Source of the DNA: Fibrella forsythiae | GTDB lineage: Bacteria > Bacteroidota > Bacteroidia > Cytophagales > Spirosomataceae | Direction: 5' to 3' | DNA: 64,000 nucleotides | NCBI RefSeq assembly: GCF_017353175.1 | Contig: NZ_JAFMYW010000006.1 | Coordinates: forward strand, 310,001-374,000 | Shown here: positions 1-10,022 of the stretch, piece after piece | Numbering within the stretch: the first letter of the stretch is position 1 | Layout: each line of letters begins with the position of its first letter | Made by a program: the position numbers and the translations under genes | Notes under the pieces: model-generated | Told to the model about the DNA's origin: nothing | The model's database searches: none | The model's input: the letters and a program-made list of their open reading frames with translations, nothing else

Positions 1-85
1 ATACACTTTTAATGTCTCACGTACCTAGTCAAATGCTTTCCCAGATTCTAGCTGACTTGTTATAAATGAGAAATCATATGGTAGC

Positions 86-972
86 CTACATTACTGGGAG
101 CAGGTACATATACTGTATAACCGTCCGATCTGCCCCCGCTTCAATTGCGTTCTGCACACTGGCTGGCACATTCGACAGCAAATCGTACCCTGTTCGCTGC
201 TCGATCTCATCAACGCTAACGCGGTAATTCGACCACTTATCATCACCAACGGCATTCGTGTTTGGCATCCAAACAGCAATGACGCGCGTTTGAGCGTTCA
301 TCCGTTGCAGATCATTGTTACCGACTGGTAACACGACAATAACTTTCCACAGAGCAGCTGGCACTGTTAGCTTACCGCCAGCTAATAAATCAGCAGCACC
401 GTTATTGCCTGTGCCGCCAATGCCCCACGTTCCAGAAACTATATAGCACTCGTTACCATCGGCCACCAGTGACCGCGTGTAATCTTCCAGCAGTCGCCAC
501 GCCTGTTGATTGTGCTTTGGCGCTTATGGTACGATGTTCGATAGCGTAAACGTGACGCGGTTCTCAGCGGCCGTACTGTCGCGGTCATCGCTGGGACACA
601 TATGGCCCCGATCAAAGCCGCTATTCGTGTAGTCTGCGTGACGTACCTGATAGGCACCTGCTGGCAAAGTAGCCTCAGGGATAAAGTTGCCCGAGTAACG
701 GGAGGCTCCCCCTTTCCAGGCGGCTGACAAATGCCAACTTACCCAGTTGGGAATGCCCTTCGCTGCATTGTAGCCAACCACGTACATACCCTTATCGAGC
801 AGGTAATTGTTGGCATCCGACGTATTGGCATTCGATGGATTACCCATTGCCAGATTGTTATCGCGAGTAGGTACTGTCGAGCTACTATCTGGCGTAACCG
901 CAGCTTTTTGCAGTTGGTCATCGTAACGGCAAGTAGCAGGCCGTATACGAGTAGTGGTTTTAACTTTTTCAT
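86..972 (-). pseudogene. DNA/RNA non-specific endonuclease (NUC1 family), disrupted by a frameshift and a stop codon
   Basis: Three pieces on the minus strand together read as one NUC1-family nuclease. The start at 972 gives a lipoprotein-type signal peptide ([16 protein letters not shown], then TNC). After an A5 run near 912 the frame must shift by one base to continue as [16 protein letters not shown] and on into the nuclease domain. An A6 run would restore the frame. The domain has the family's catalytic signature [11 protein letters not shown]. At 524-526 a TAA replaces what should be a Gln codon in NIVP-Q-APKHNQQAW, where relatives have NMVPQ or NMSPQ, and the same frame then continues to the C-terminus (VADGNECYIVSG ... 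YMYLLPVM). With two independent lesions I read it as a decayed gene. A sequencing error could explain the A-run but less easily the CAA-to-TAA change. Confidence 0.85.
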
Positions 973-992
973 ACGTTGAATGCGCCTCACCG

Positions 993-1811
993 TTATAGCT
1001 GTGTACTGGCTTCGGCTTTCACTAGATCAGGATACGCGAATAATGGCAAGTCATATAGATCGCCAAACAACTGATAAATCTTAGCTGAACTGGCTTTGAG
1101 ACCTGTATACGTAGTGGCAATCGGCAATTTGATATGTAGTTCCTTGGCTGCATCAACTACTCTGGCATCGGGAACACAGCAATGCTCACCTAAAATATTT
1201 TGATAGATGCCCTGGCAGCGTAGCTCTCTTAAGATCAGAGGTATCTTAATTAACATTTTTTTGCTTCCAACACCTAAACCTTCAATGCCCCGCATGTACT
1301 CCATGAAAAGATGAAAGTCACCAGTGCTATTCGACTGCTCCAGGACTGCTCTAATCTGTGGCCACCTAGAAGCCAGTATGTGAATGCTATTGTATATGTC
1401 AGCCCGGTAACTGACCTTCTTTCGTGATGCATAACCAGTCAGCCGTGTCACGGCTTCAGCAGCGGCCAGGTGCCGCTGAGCACACTCACTATCGCAGTTC
1501 GACTTTGCTGACCAATACAGCGGGTCATGCTTTTGTAAGGTTTTCAACTGAGCAACGAAAAAGGCAGAGTTTTCCCACGGTCCCGTTCTCGACCAAACAA
1601 TGGCCAGCACAAACAACAGAAACAAATCCTGATCATCTCGCAGGTCAAGCCGTATGCGGTTTCCTGCGTCATCACTCAGCCGAAAATCGCTCACCCAGCC
1701 TGAATAGCTGTTATCTATTCCGGTATTAGCATAGGCCAGATGAGCTTTGTGTTTTAAAAACAGGGCTGTCAACTTATCGGCAGAAGCCCGTTCGGACGAA
1801 GTAATAATCAT
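993..1811 (-). CDS. Helix-hairpin-helix protein, possibly DNA-glycosylase-like
   Basis: This 272-residue protein has no family name I can give with certainty. Residues 175-185 ([11 protein letters not shown]) look like the hairpin of a helix-hairpin-helix motif. About 30 residues later comes PDARVV (214-219), which sits where endonuclease III-type glycosylases carry a VDTHV-like catalytic Asp. The Lys in GVGSKK is at the place of the catalytic Lys of bifunctional members. The N-terminal half has a helical hydrophobic stretch ([12 protein letters not shown], 62-73) and no signal peptide, so the protein is probably cytoplasmic. It lies 20 bases upstream of the broken nuclease, on the same strand, and is divergent from umuDC. 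That makes a DNA-repair neighbourhood plausible. There is no visible FeS cysteine cluster. The glycosylase reading is an inference from motif spacing. Confidence 0.55.
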   Translation of the reverse strand: MIITSSERASADKLTALFLKHKAHLAYANTGIDNSYSGWVSDFRLSDDAGNRIRLDLRDDQDLFLLFVLAIVWSRTGPWENSAFFVAQLKTLQKHDPLYWSAKSNCDSECAQRHLAAAEAVTRLTGYASRKKVSYRADIYNSIHILASRWPQIRAVLEQSNSTGDFHLFMEYMRGIEGLGVGSKKMLIKIPLILRELRCQGIYQNILGEHCCVPDARVVDAAKELHIKLPIATTYTGLKASSAKIYQLFGDLYDLPLFAYPDLVKAEASTQL

Positions 1812-1971
1812 GGGTTGAGAGTTTTTCCAAAGATCAGCTATACAGTACCAGTTTCTCTATAGTGTGCGGCGGATTAATTGGATATTTATAAAACTCTCTT
1901 CAAAGGTCTTGGTCAGCATTTACCTGTCGATACTAATTATATAACAAACTTATATTATAATAGCGCAGTTT

Positions 1972-2439
1972 ATGTTTTTATTTAACTATAAAATGCGCGC
2001 TACTCCAATTACTGACGTCGATTTCTTTACAAAATCCGTTGCCACTACCCGGCTTCGCATACCCTTTTATGGCTCCCTAATTCAGGCTGGGTTTCCATCT
2101 CCAGCTGAAAATTACGTGGAGCGCGTGTGCGATCTGAACGATCTATGTGTAAGTAATCAGGAAGCCACCTACTTCGTGCGCGTAATTGGCGATAGCATGA
2201 TAGGGGACCGCATTGAGCCCGGCGATGTCTTGGTTGTCGACTCGTCCCGAGAAGCGATTGACGGGCGAATTGCTGTAGTGTGGTTCAATGGCGAGTACAC
2301 CGTCAAGCGCATCCGTCAAGCGCATCCCCTCGTTATTCTGGAGCCATCAAATCCCAACTACGATCCTATCTATGTGCAGCCCGACGATGATTTTCGCGTG
2401 TTCGGTATCGTTACGTTCGTCATCCATAAAACGATATAG
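1972..2439 (+). CDS. umuD: UmuD-like S24 peptidase, mutagenesis operon
   Basis: UmuD is the self-cleaving partner of the Pol V-type polymerase. Its cleaved form joins UmuC for translesion synthesis. This protein has the family features in order: a cleavage segment [14 protein letters not shown] with the expected Ala-Gly bond at 39-40, the nucleophile Ser75 in GDSM, and Lys112 in EYTVKRI. The length, 155 aa, is slightly above the usual 140. An internal ATG at 1993 ([11 protein letters not shown]) would give a more typical N-terminus, and neither start has a clear Shine-Dalgarno sequence, as is common in Bacteroidota. umuC begins 2 bases after the stop, so the two are co-transcribed. The upstream 160 bases are AT-rich and hold no SOS box I can identify with confidence. 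Confidence 0.93.
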   Translation: MFLFNYKMRATPITDVDFFTKSVATTRLRIPFYGSLIQAGFPSPAENYVERVCDLNDLCVSNQEATYFVRVIGDSMIGDRIEPGDVLVVDSSREAIDGRIAVVWFNGEYTVKRIRQAHPLVILEPSNPNYDPIYVQPDDDFRVFGIVTFVIHKTI

Positions 2440-2441
2440 AC

Positions 2442-3725
2442 ATGCTGGCACTGGTCGACTGTAATAACTTTTACGCAAGCTGTGAACGAAGTTTTAACCC
2501 CAGCTTGCTCAACAAACCAATCGTTGTGCTCAGTAATAATGACGGTTGCGTGGTGGCCCGCTCCAATGAGGCTAAGGCGCTGGGCATCAAAATGGGTGCC
2601 CCTTTCTTCCAGTTAGATGAGTTGCGAAAGGCACATGATCTGAAGGTGTTCAGCAGCAACTACACCTTATATGGCGATATGTCAGCCCGGATCATGTCAA
2701 TTCTGGGCCGCTACGTCGAAGAGGTCGAAGTCTACAGCATCGACGAGGCGTTCATGAACCTGGCTGGTTACGAATCCATCTATCCGGATCTTGTTACTTT
2801 CGCTAATGACGTGCGTCAAACAGCCGCCCAGTGGACGCGGATACCCGTATCAATCGGCATCGCCCCCACTAAAACACTGTGTAAAGTAGCCAACTGGTAT
2901 GCGAAACGCCAGCCCGAACACAACGGTGTACTGCTGCTTAATAAGCCTGAAAAGATCGATGAAGCACTATATAGTTTCGACCTGGCTGAGCTGTGGGGCG
3001 TAGGTTGGCGATATGCTGGCATGCTGAAACGAAACGGTATCCGAACCGCCGCCCATCTGCGCGATATGTCCGACGATTGGCTATTGAGCAATATGACGGT
3101 AAACGGCTTACGGCTTGCCTACGAATTACGGGGGTTGCCCTGCAAGTTGCTGGAAGTTAAATCACCCGCTAAGAAAGCCATTTGTACGGCCCCATCGTTT
3201 GGCCGGGTAATCCCCGACCTCAACCTGATCAGCCAGGCGCTGACAACCCATGTCGGCCGCGTTGCCGAGAAGCTTAGAAAACAGGACTCCGCCGCCAGCG
3301 CCATCACCGTCTTCCTGCACACAAATCGATTCCGGAAAACGCCAGGCAATGGACTGCCAGCCAAACAGTATTACGGCAGTCGCACGGTTGAGTTGCCACA
3401 CCCCACCGCCAGCACAGCAGAGCTGGCCAGTTACGCGCAGGCAGCGCTAAAAGCTGTATATAGGTTTGGCTACGAGTACCAAAAAGTCGGCGTGATGTTA
3501 ACCGGCCTCGTCCCGGCAGATCACCGACAGGCAAATCTGTTTAACGAGGGTCCCGACGATCGGCAGATCAAGTTGGCTCGTGTAGTCGACAAGCTGAATT
3601 ATCGCTATGGTCGCGACAAGATCCGCCTTGCCAGCGCAGGATATGATCCAAGTTGGCATCATAAACGGCAATGGATGTCAAAGCGATATACCACTCAGTG
3701 GAAGGAGATTCTGAAAGCGAAGTAA
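2442..3725 (+). CDS. umuC: UmuC-like Y-family DNA polymerase
   Basis: This is the error-prone Y-family polymerase subunit that copies past lesions together with cleaved UmuD. The 427 residues match the usual UmuC length. The palm has the first metal-binding Asp in [12 protein letters not shown] (Asp6), and the second acidic pair in YSIDEAF (Asp101, Glu102). The fingers carry [14 protein letters not shown], typical of the subfamily. The little-finger region follows ([15 protein letters not shown] ...), and the C-terminus ends in the conserved UmuC tail ([12 protein letters not shown] ... [16 protein letters not shown]). It starts 2 bases after umuD. Such umuDC pairs often travel on mobile elements, but both genes here are complete and look functional. 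Confidence 0.96.
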   Translation: MLALVDCNNFYASCERSFNPSLLNKPIVVLSNNDGCVVARSNEAKALGIKMGAPFFQLDELRKAHDLKVFSSNYTLYGDMSARIMSILGRYVEEVEVYSIDEAFMNLAGYESIYPDLVTFANDVRQTAAQWTRIPVSIGIAPTKTLCKVANWYAKRQPEHNGVLLLNKPEKIDEALYSFDLAELWGVGWRYAGMLKRNGIRTAAHLRDMSDDWLLSNMTVNGLRLAYELRGLPCKLLEVKSPAKKAICTAPSFGRVIPDLNLISQALTTHVGRVAEKLRKQDSAASAITVFLHTNRFRKTPGNGLPAKQYYGSRTVELPHPTASTAELASYAQAALKAVYRFGYEYQKVGVMLTGLVPADHRQANLFNEGPDDRQIKLARVVDKLNYRYGRDKIRLASAGYDPSWHHKRQWMSKRYTTQWKEILKAK

Positions 3726-4310
3726 TCTGGCAGCTCTGTTGACATTAAGAGGCCCATGGGACTGATGACGAATAAGTGAGTATAGTATGTATAAGTATTT
3801 GTTGCAGTCCGGACGGGACAGAATGGCTGATCTGATTATCAGCTAGTTATTAAATGATTTTGAAGCAGGTAGCAAATAGGTAGCAAAATGAAGGAAAAGT
3901 ATCACCAAATCTCAAGATGATCATTTCAGAAACCGAAAGCGATGAGTGTTTAAGACATTGTGATGGGTAGCGCGTTGATCTCACTAACTCAGACAAATCT
4001 CTTAAGCTGAGACACAGATTCATGAGATAGCTATTTGAGACCGTCGACAACTTACACGATTATAAATGGCCATACTAAACAGGTCGTCATAGAAAACGGG
4101 CGATTCTAGAGTTGATAGTTTAAGTGATCTATTGAGCGGTTCAACGTCTTCTTGCTATATATTTAAGAAAGAACTGGTTATGGATTTTATAGGAAAAGAG
4201 CATCTATACTCCTACTCCTATAACCACGACCGATCTCTACCATGATCCCTTCTCAGAATGGCAACAACTTACTAACGCCAAGAGGCAAGTTCAGCCGCTT
4301 TACAGGTGGC
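3726..4310. other. Intergenic stretch without a convincing gene
   Basis: About 585 bases between umuC and the permease start. I see a short direct repeat (ggtagcaaa twice, near 3870-3886) and an AT-rich segment near 4155-4170 (ctatatatttaag) that could be a weak promoter for the downstream permease. A 66-codon minus-strand frame at 3850-4050 has no recognisable protein features. No tRNA, terminator hairpin or IS remnant was found. Confidence 0.5.
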
Positions 4311-6755
4311 ATGCTTAACAATTATGTCATAAGCGCCTGGCGCAGTTTAAAGCGCCAGAAACTGGCTTCATTCATTAATCTGCTGGGATTAGTCGTCAGT
4401 GTGACCAGTTGTGTGCTGATTATGGTGTATGTTCAGCATGAGTTGAGTTACGACAACTATCACCTCAAGGCCGACCGCATCTTCCATTTATCGACCCAAT
4501 TAACCGTGGATGGAAAAGAAGACCATACGGCTTGGGCACCTAATTTCATTGGCCAACAGCTAAAGACAGACTATCCGGAAGTCGAAGCGGTCATTCGACT
4601 GCAAGCCAATCCCGGCAACGTTTCCTTTAAGGTGGTCTCTCAGCCAACCAATAAAGCGCCACGCGTACTTAGCCTGGATCAGGTATATACCGTGTACGAT
4701 CCAGCCTTTTTGACCGCCTTTACCTATCCCATGTTGACAGGCGACCCGAAAACTGCCTTAGCCCGTCCCGGATCGGCCGTCATGACGGAACAGGTAGCCC
4801 GAAGGTTTTTTGGTAACGACTGGAACCAGGGAAAAGGAATCGTTGGCCAACTACTCCAGTCAGGGGGGAACACCTATCAGATCACCGGCGTACTACGAGA
4901 CATCCCATCCAATACGGATATGCCTTTCCAGGTACTGATTGCGCAAAAGGCGGAGAGTTTAGAGAAGCAGGCTTGGTGTACTAGCTACGTCGTATTTAAA
5001 CAGGCGGCCAGCGGTATCGACTTTTCCCCGAAGCTGGCCAAGGTAGCCGAGCCCATTCAGGCTGACTTTGCCAAACGGGGTGGCCACGTTGCCTTTGTCT
5101 TGGAAAACCTGAGGAATATTCACGTAGGGGAGCCTAAACTATTTGATACGCCTAAGGCCAATCGATCCTACTTAATTATCTTTTCCCTGGTCGCTGGGTT
5201 TCTGTTGCTGATTGCCTCGATCAATTACATCAATCTTTCCTTAGCTCAATCCGTCGGGCGAAGCCGGGAAGTGGGCGTTCGCAAAGCGATCGGAGCCGCT
5301 CGCTTCCAGGTGCTCCTTCAATTTCTGGGCGAGTCCCTGATGTTGACCGGCCTAGCCATCGTGCTCTCGATACTACTGGTGATTCTACTGCTGCCCGTCT
5401 ATAATGAAATAACGGAGATGCATTTCTCGCTTTCCTCTCTGATGACTTGGCCGATGGCTGGCCTGCTGGGCGCTATTTTTGTCATCGTTGGCGTGCTGGC
5501 CGGGAGCTATCCCGCCTTTTACCTGGCTTCTTTTGAGCCCGTAACGGCCTTAAAGGGCAAACTTCGGCTGGGAGGGAAATCTGCCCGATTACAAATGGGC
5601 CAGTTGCTGGTCGTACTTCAGTTTACCATTTCGATCACTATTATCATTGGTACACTGGTCGTCTATAAACAGTTACACTATCTGCAACATAAGAATCTGG
5701 GCTTTAAAGGGGAACAGGTGCTGATATTGGATATTCCCCAGCAAGCCGTCAACAGCGGAGCTATAGCCTCCCTCAAGGAAGCGCTTGCTGGCTTAGCGTA
5801 TGTACGAGGAGTAGCCATAATCGGTTCCCATTCCCTGCCTAGCCAGGAAATGAACCTATCAGCATTCAATCTGGAAAAGGATGGCAAGATGCTACCATTG
5901 CCCCAACGCTCCATTAACGTAGACGAAAACTACTTGACTCTATTAGGTATTCCCCTCATCGCCGGTAGGAATTTTGTCGATGCCCGGATGAGGGGTAAGG
6001 AGACAGGTCAAGTAGTCAATGAGGTGCTAGTCAATGAGGCCTTGGTGACGAAGATGGGATGGAAAGTAGAAGCAGCCATCGGCAAGGACATCAGTCAAGG
6101 GCCCCTTGGAGCCGAAACGTGGCACGGACGGGTGGTCGGGGTCGTCAAAAATTTCCATTTCCAGTCCCCCCAACAGCCGATCGAGCCGATGGTCTTGCAA
6201 AACAATGCCTGGCAAGGACCCGAAAAAGTGCTCGTAGGTTTATCCACTGGGGCACTAACGGATGGACTTAACCTAGTCGAAAACCAGTGGAAACGGATCT
6301 TGCCGGATCATGCGTTTGATGTTACGTTTCTGGATGCAACCTTTGCCCAGCAATACCGGCAGGAACAACGCCTGGTCACGATCTTCAGCTATTTTAGCCT
6401 GCTAACGATTGTTGTTGCCTGCCTGGGTTTATTCGGCTTGTCCTCTTTTTCCACCGCTCAGAGAACGAAGGAAGTAGGGGTTCGTAAAGTAATGGGTGCT
6501 CAGTCCTATAGCCTAGTTTATCTGCTATCAAGGCAATTTCTCTTGTTGGTTGGCTTGTCCATCCTCCTGGCGAGTCCATTGGCCTGGTTTACGATGAAGC
6601 GATGGTTACAGGATTTTGCCTACCATATTTTAATTGGCTCTAGTGAATTTGTGCTGGCTGGTGGTGCAGCCTTTTTAATTGCTAGCTTAACGACGAGCTA
6701 CCATGCCATACGGCTGGCTCGTACGAATCCAGTACGGGCTTTGCGGTATGAATAG
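4311..6755 (+). CDS. FtsX/MacB-like ABC transporter permease
   Basis: This is one of the large permease proteins that are abundant in Bacteroidota. It has a MacB-type periplasmic domain followed by an FtsX domain, and the whole arrangement is repeated twice. I place the start at ATG 4311 (MLNNYVISAWRSLKRQKLAS), preceded by ggtgg; this is the standard family N-terminus. A frame extension to 4242 adds 23 atypical residues. It gives 814 aa. The first membrane span (FINLLGLVVSVTSCVLIMVYV) is followed by a MacB periplasmic domain. Then come helix groups carrying the two signature motifs GVRKAIGA and GVRKVMGA. The end NPVRALRYE is also typical. No ATPase gene is next to it, which is common for this family. 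The substrate is unknown. Confidence 0.93.
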   Translation: MLNNYVISAWRSLKRQKLASFINLLGLVVSVTSCVLIMVYVQHELSYDNYHLKADRIFHLSTQLTVDGKEDHTAWAPNFIGQQLKTDYPEVEAVIRLQANPGNVSFKVVSQPTNKAPRVLSLDQVYTVYDPAFLTAFTYPMLTGDPKTALARPGSAVMTEQVARRFFGNDWNQGKGIVGQLLQSGGNTYQITGVLRDIPSNTDMPFQVLIAQKAESLEKQAWCTSYVVFKQAASGIDFSPKLAKVAEPIQADFAKRGGHVAFVLENLRNIHVGEPKLFDTPKANRSYLIIFSLVAGFLLLIASINYINLSLAQSVGRSREVGVRKAIGAARFQVLLQFLGESLMLTGLAIVLSILLVILLLPVYNEITEMHFSLSSLMTWPMAGLLGAIFVIVGVLAGSYPAFYLASFEPVTALKGKLRLGGKSARLQMGQLLVVLQFTISITIIIGTLVVYKQLHYLQHKNLGFKGEQVLILDIPQQAVNSGAIASLKEALAGLAYVRGVAIIGSHSLPSQEMNLSAFNLEKDGKMLPLPQRSINVDENYLTLLGIPLIAGRNFVDARMRGKETGQVVNEVLVNEALVTKMGWKVEAAIGKDISQGPLGAETWHGRVVGVVKNFHFQSPQQPIEPMVLQNNAWQGPEKVLVGLSTGALTDGLNLVENQWKRILPDHAFDVTFLDATFAQQYRQEQRLVTIFSYFSLLTIVVACLGLFGLSSFSTAQRTKEVGVRKVMGAQSYSLVYLLSRQFLLLVGLSILLASPLAWFTMKRWLQDFAYHILIGSSEFVLAGGAAFLIASLTTSYHAIRLARTNPVRALRYE

Positions 6756-7017
6756 TGGTTTAGTCAGCCATGTTGACAAGATCTAAGCAGGTAAAGAATA
6801 GTTGACTTAATCTCGTAATACGCTCCTTTAAAAAGATGCTCGCGTGTAATTTCAAAAGAGCTGCAAATTTAAGATTTGAGAAGTTTGCTATAGGCTTCAT
6901 TCAGCGATTGGACTGTCTAATGAAGAAGTACAGATTTTAGGTAGGGTTCAAAAAGGTATAACTTTCCCGACGTACCCAAATAGACAGTTGCCAGGCTAGA
7001 TACCATCCCAAAACACC

Positions 7018-7078
7018 GGCCAAAAAGTAGGGCCACTAAGTTTAGATCGACTAACTTAGTGGCCCTAACTTTTTGGCC
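7018..7078. repeat. Near-perfect 25/26-bp inverted repeat ahead of a serine recombinase
   Basis: The left arm at 7018-7042 (ggccaaaaagtagggccact, then aagtt) is mirrored by the right arm at 7053-7078, with one extra base in the right arm and a 10-base loop (tagatcgact). The right arm ends 3 bases before the recombinase ATG at 7082, so the repeat covers the ribosome-binding region and perhaps the promoter. It could be a recombination (res-like) site, an operator for self-regulation, or the end of a mobile unit. The position favours a role with the recombinase, but that is inferred. Confidence 0.85.
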
Positions 7079-7081
7079 TCT

Positions 7082-7654
7082 ATGAACCACGTTTTCGGCT
7101 ATGCCCGCGTATCGACCACTGATCAAAACTTAGACACCCAGATTGACGCGCTCGAGCGGGCTGGGTGCCACGAGATTTTTCAGGATAAAATTACTGGCGT
7201 AAGCACCAGCCGTCCGGCCCTCGACCGTATGCTGGCTAAACTCCGGCCTGGCGATACGGTGATGGTGGCCCGCTTTACCAGGCTCGGCCGGAGCCGGGAT
7301 CACCTGATCACACTGATGCGTGATTTCGTTCAGAAGGGTATTCGGTTTCAGGCGCTGGATCTGGGTGTTGATAGCAGTACCCCGGCTGGGAAACTGGTAC
7401 TCGACATTTTTGCGGCCCTGGCTGAATACGATCGTGAGTCAATCAATGAACGTACCCGTGCGGGCCGGGAGCTGGCCAAAGAGAAGGGCACCCACATGGG
7501 CAGGCCTGCGGGTGTTGACCAAGTGAAGCTAGGCAAGGTTCGGAAAGCGATGCAGGCAGGATTGTCAATTGCTGAAATTGTTAGCTTGACGGAAATAAGT
7601 GAAACCACCGTGAAGCGATACCGTAAACTGATTGGTCCGCATTATGGCAGCTAA
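7082..7654 (+). CDS. Serine recombinase, resolvase/invertase family (copy A)
   Basis: This is a small serine recombinase of the resolvase/DNA-invertase type. It cuts and rejoins DNA by way of a 5'-phosphoserine. I take ATG 7082 (MNHVFGYARVST) as the start; a TTG at 7073 is in frame but lies inside the inverted-repeat arm. Catalytic residues are Arg9 and Ser11 in YARVST, and the family motif FTRLGRSRDHL follows. The long E-helix region (GKLVLDIFAALAEYDRESINERTRAG) leads to a C-terminal helix-turn-helix (SIAEIVSLTEISETTVKRYRK). The length of about 190 aa is normal. It heads a two-gene unit with the membrane protein 69 bases downstream. It resembles the third recombinase at 17331 more than the mirrored one at 12680. 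Confidence 0.95.
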   Translation: MNHVFGYARVSTTDQNLDTQIDALERAGCHEIFQDKITGVSTSRPALDRMLAKLRPGDTVMVARFTRLGRSRDHLITLMRDFVQKGIRFQALDLGVDSSTPAGKLVLDIFAALAEYDRESINERTRAGRELAKEKGTHMGRPAGVDQVKLGKVRKAMQAGLSIAEIVSLTEISETTVKRYRKLIGPHYGS

Positions 7655-7723
7655 TCGTAAGCTAAATATCAATTTTACTCATTATCAATAAACTTTGAAC
7701 AAATATTCTACTTCTTTCATAAA

Positions 7724-8866
7724 ATGGATATTAACACATGGCTTACTGCCATCGGCCTCATAGTTGCTATATTTTTTGGTCTTCCGCCATTTCTATCTTC
7801 AATAAAGAATAAGAAACCTACTCTTTACTTATTTATTGACAAATCTATAGATCTGCTAAAAGACATATCAGTTAAGACAGATGATTTAAAAGTAACTTAT
7901 CGATCAATAACATTGAAAGAAAACACTTTCTTACTGAAATTATTTATATGCTATATAGGATCTGAGGATATATCTAAAAGTAAGGTAACAAAGTATCCTA
8001 CTTTATCTCTACCTAAAAATGCAAAAGTCCACAGCTGTGAGGTAATTGAATCCAGCGAAGGTATAAATCCGGTAATAGAGATAATTAATAATGAAATATC
8101 TTTTACTATAGATTTAATGAAAAATGAGGAGTTTTTCTATTTTGAAGTTTTAGTTTCGACGCCATATCCAAAATATACAAATTTAGCTGTTCTTAAATCT
8201 AGAATTGATGGTGTATCAAATCATGAAACAATTGATCCGAACGCAATGGATATGGAATTGCAGCTCAACTCCATGATTTCATCTATTTTATCGATGTCAT
8301 TTTTTATATGTACTGGTATTATGATTAATATATTACCAGGATTTTTAAACAACGAACAACAACATTTAGCGTACAATAAAAGTATTTTCTATTATAATAA
8401 ACCAATTAATATAGATCAAGTCCAAGAAGAGTATACGAAAAATTTTCATGACTGGCAAAGTTTAAAAAAAGTCCAAGAACCAAATGTTTCTAGTGTTTAT
8501 AAAAGAAAAGTCAAATTCAAGCTAGACAGTATCCTGCCTTACCAAATAGCAATTAACCGTGCAGATTCAATTTTAGATTCAAGCAAAAATATGACTGATA
8601 ATATTCTCGACAGTAACGAGTTTAACCTTAGGGCTTATTTTATAGAAAATTACAAGTCAGACCTAGGAAATAATTTTTCTGTACTATATCATTATAAACA
8701 CTTCTGGGTCAGATTGATTTATTACATTATTACGACTTCGTTTACTATATGGATGCTATTCCGAATAACTATAACAACTAAAAAATTAAAAATTAGCAAT
8801 CCCAAAAAAGTCTATTTTAAATTTAAGAAACATTTATCGTCAATTAGTCAGAATCCTGTTCAATAA
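7724..8866 (+). CDS. Unrecognised three-helix membrane protein (copy A), paralogue of the protein at 11554-12669
   Basis: I do not recognise this family. The 380-residue protein has a membrane span at about 5-25, a soluble segment of about 155 residues, a second span at about 183-206, a second soluble segment of about 120 residues, and a third span at about 327-350 followed by a basic tail. It is clearly related to the minus-strand protein at 11554. Shared blocks include PT-x-YL-x-ID-x-SI-x-LL near the N-terminus, FLLK, KYP, a DLMK-xx-EFF-x-FE block, SRI, and NNFSV before the last span. The gene is visibly AT-rich, unlike the recombinase genes on both sides. Its last 23 bases overlap the end of the convergent tyrosine recombinase. 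Pairing with a recombinase suggests cargo of a mobile unit, with defence or signalling as open options. Confidence 0.8.
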   Translation: MDINTWLTAIGLIVAIFFGLPPFLSSIKNKKPTLYLFIDKSIDLLKDISVKTDDLKVTYRSITLKENTFLLKLFICYIGSEDISKSKVTKYPTLSLPKNAKVHSCEVIESSEGINPVIEIINNEISFTIDLMKNEEFFYFEVLVSTPYPKYTNLAVLKSRIDGVSNHETIDPNAMDMELQLNSMISSILSMSFFICTGIMINILPGFLNNEQQHLAYNKSIFYYNKPINIDQVQEEYTKNFHDWQSLKKVQEPNVSSVYKRKVKFKLDSILPYQIAINRADSILDSSKNMTDNILDSNEFNLRAYFIENYKSDLGNNFSVLYHYKHFWVRLIYYIITTSFTIWMLFRITITTKKLKISNPKKVYFKFKKHLSSISQNPVQ

Positions 8867-10022
8867 AGTAATCAAACACGTTGATCTGTTCCCTTTTCCT
8901 TCGTTCGCTCAGGTGCACATACTGCATAGTGGTCTGAATCTTCGAATGGCCCATGTAGCCCTGAAGCGTTACCACATCCCCACCTAGTTCAATGAAGTTG
9001 GTACCGAAGGTATGCCGGGCGGTGTGCGTGCTGACTTTAGTGGTCCACTCCAGGTGTTCCGAAATCTTCCGCAGCACCCGGTTGGTGTACTGCTCGGTAT
9101 AAGTGGCAAAGAGACGGCCTGCGGTGGTAGTCACAAAGCGCAGGGCAATTGGATGCAGGGGGATGGAAATGGTTTTGTGCTTGGCGTTGCGGGTCTTATG
9201 GGCTTTGAAGACCAGGGCACCATCGACAATGTGTTCCGTTTTCACGCGCTGGATGTCAGAGATACGCAGACCAGTGAAGCAGCTGAAGAGAAAATGCTGG
9301 AGTACGCAGTACCACGAGGAAGCCAGATCGGGCTGCTCATACAGATCAATTAGCTGCTTTACCTGATCCAGCGTCAATACCTCTTTGATCACTTCGACAT
9401 TTCGGACTTTAATGATCTTAAAAGGATTGTCGATCATATGCTTGTCCTGAATAGCTAGGTTGACGTAGGTACGTACATCCTTCAGGGTTTTCTCACTGGT
9501 GGCGGGCCGGTTGCCCAGCTTCTTCCGCATCCAGGCCCGGAAGTTTTCCATCAGCTTCGGGGTCAGTTCGGCAAACGTGCAGCTTGATTTGAACTGCTTC
9601 ATTTTATTATAGCTCGCCTTGTGACACATATAGGTAGGGTGCTCAATCTTACCGCGCCGGTTCCGATCGGATAGTTCAGCCCACCAATAGGCGTAGAAAT
9701 CAGCCCGGCTATGCCAGCTGTAGTATTCTTTCTTCAGCTGCTCAACGCTTAGCTCCTTTTTGGCCAGTCGATAGTGGGTGAAGATGGCCGTCAGATCAGC
9801 CATTTTCCCCTGAATAATAAGTTTATAATCGTCGAAGAGCACATCCCCTTTCTGACGGGCTTTTAGCTGCCCTTTTGGCTTATCAAAGTGGTCTGCCGGC
9901 CAGCTGATATTAAGCGGAAACCGCACTTTTTTCCCGTCGAGTCGGGCCTCCAGACACAGGGCAGACGTGCCGTCCTTTTTAATATGATCGTCCTTGATTA
10001 TCAGCTTAATAGATGATTTCAT
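8844..10022 (-). CDS. Tyrosine recombinase with Arm-type N-terminus (copy A)
   Basis: This is a 392-residue tyrosine site-specific recombinase of the Bacteroidota integrase type. It has an N-terminal beta-rich arm-binding part (IKLIIKDDHIKKDGTSALCL), a SAM-like core-binding domain at about 105-200, and a C-terminal catalytic domain. The catalytic residues are all present: Arg253 (FTGLRISD), His333 and Arg336 (HTARHTFGT), His359 (GHSK) and Tyr368 (TTMQYVHL). It is homologous along its length to the divergent recombinase at 10286. Its start faces a 260-base region full of stem-loops and short repeats that may be its binding sites. It converges on and overlaps the membrane protein gene by 23 bases. 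Confidence 0.95.
   Translation of the reverse strand: MKSSIKLIIKDDHIKKDGTSALCLEARLDGKKVRFPLNISWPADHFDKPKGQLKARQKGDVLFDDYKLIIQGKMADLTAIFTHYRLAKKELSVEQLKKEYYSWHSRADFYAYWWAELSDRNRRGKIEHPTYMCHKASYNKMKQFKSSCTFAELTPKLMENFRAWMRKKLGNRPATSEKTLKDVRTYVNLAIQDKHMIDNPFKIIKVRNVEVIKEVLTLDQVKQLIDLYEQPDLASSWYCVLQHFLFSCFTGLRISDIQRVKTEHIVDGALVFKAHKTRNAKHKTISIPLHPIALRFVTTTAGRLFATYTEQYTNRVLRKISEHLEWTTKVSTHTARHTFGTNFIELGGDVVTLQGYMGHSKIQTTMQYVHLSERRKREQINVFDYFIEQDSD

Noticed and set aside
3850-4050. 66-codon minus-strand frame in the gap after umuC
   Set aside because: Low-complexity residues and no motif; kept as intergenic.
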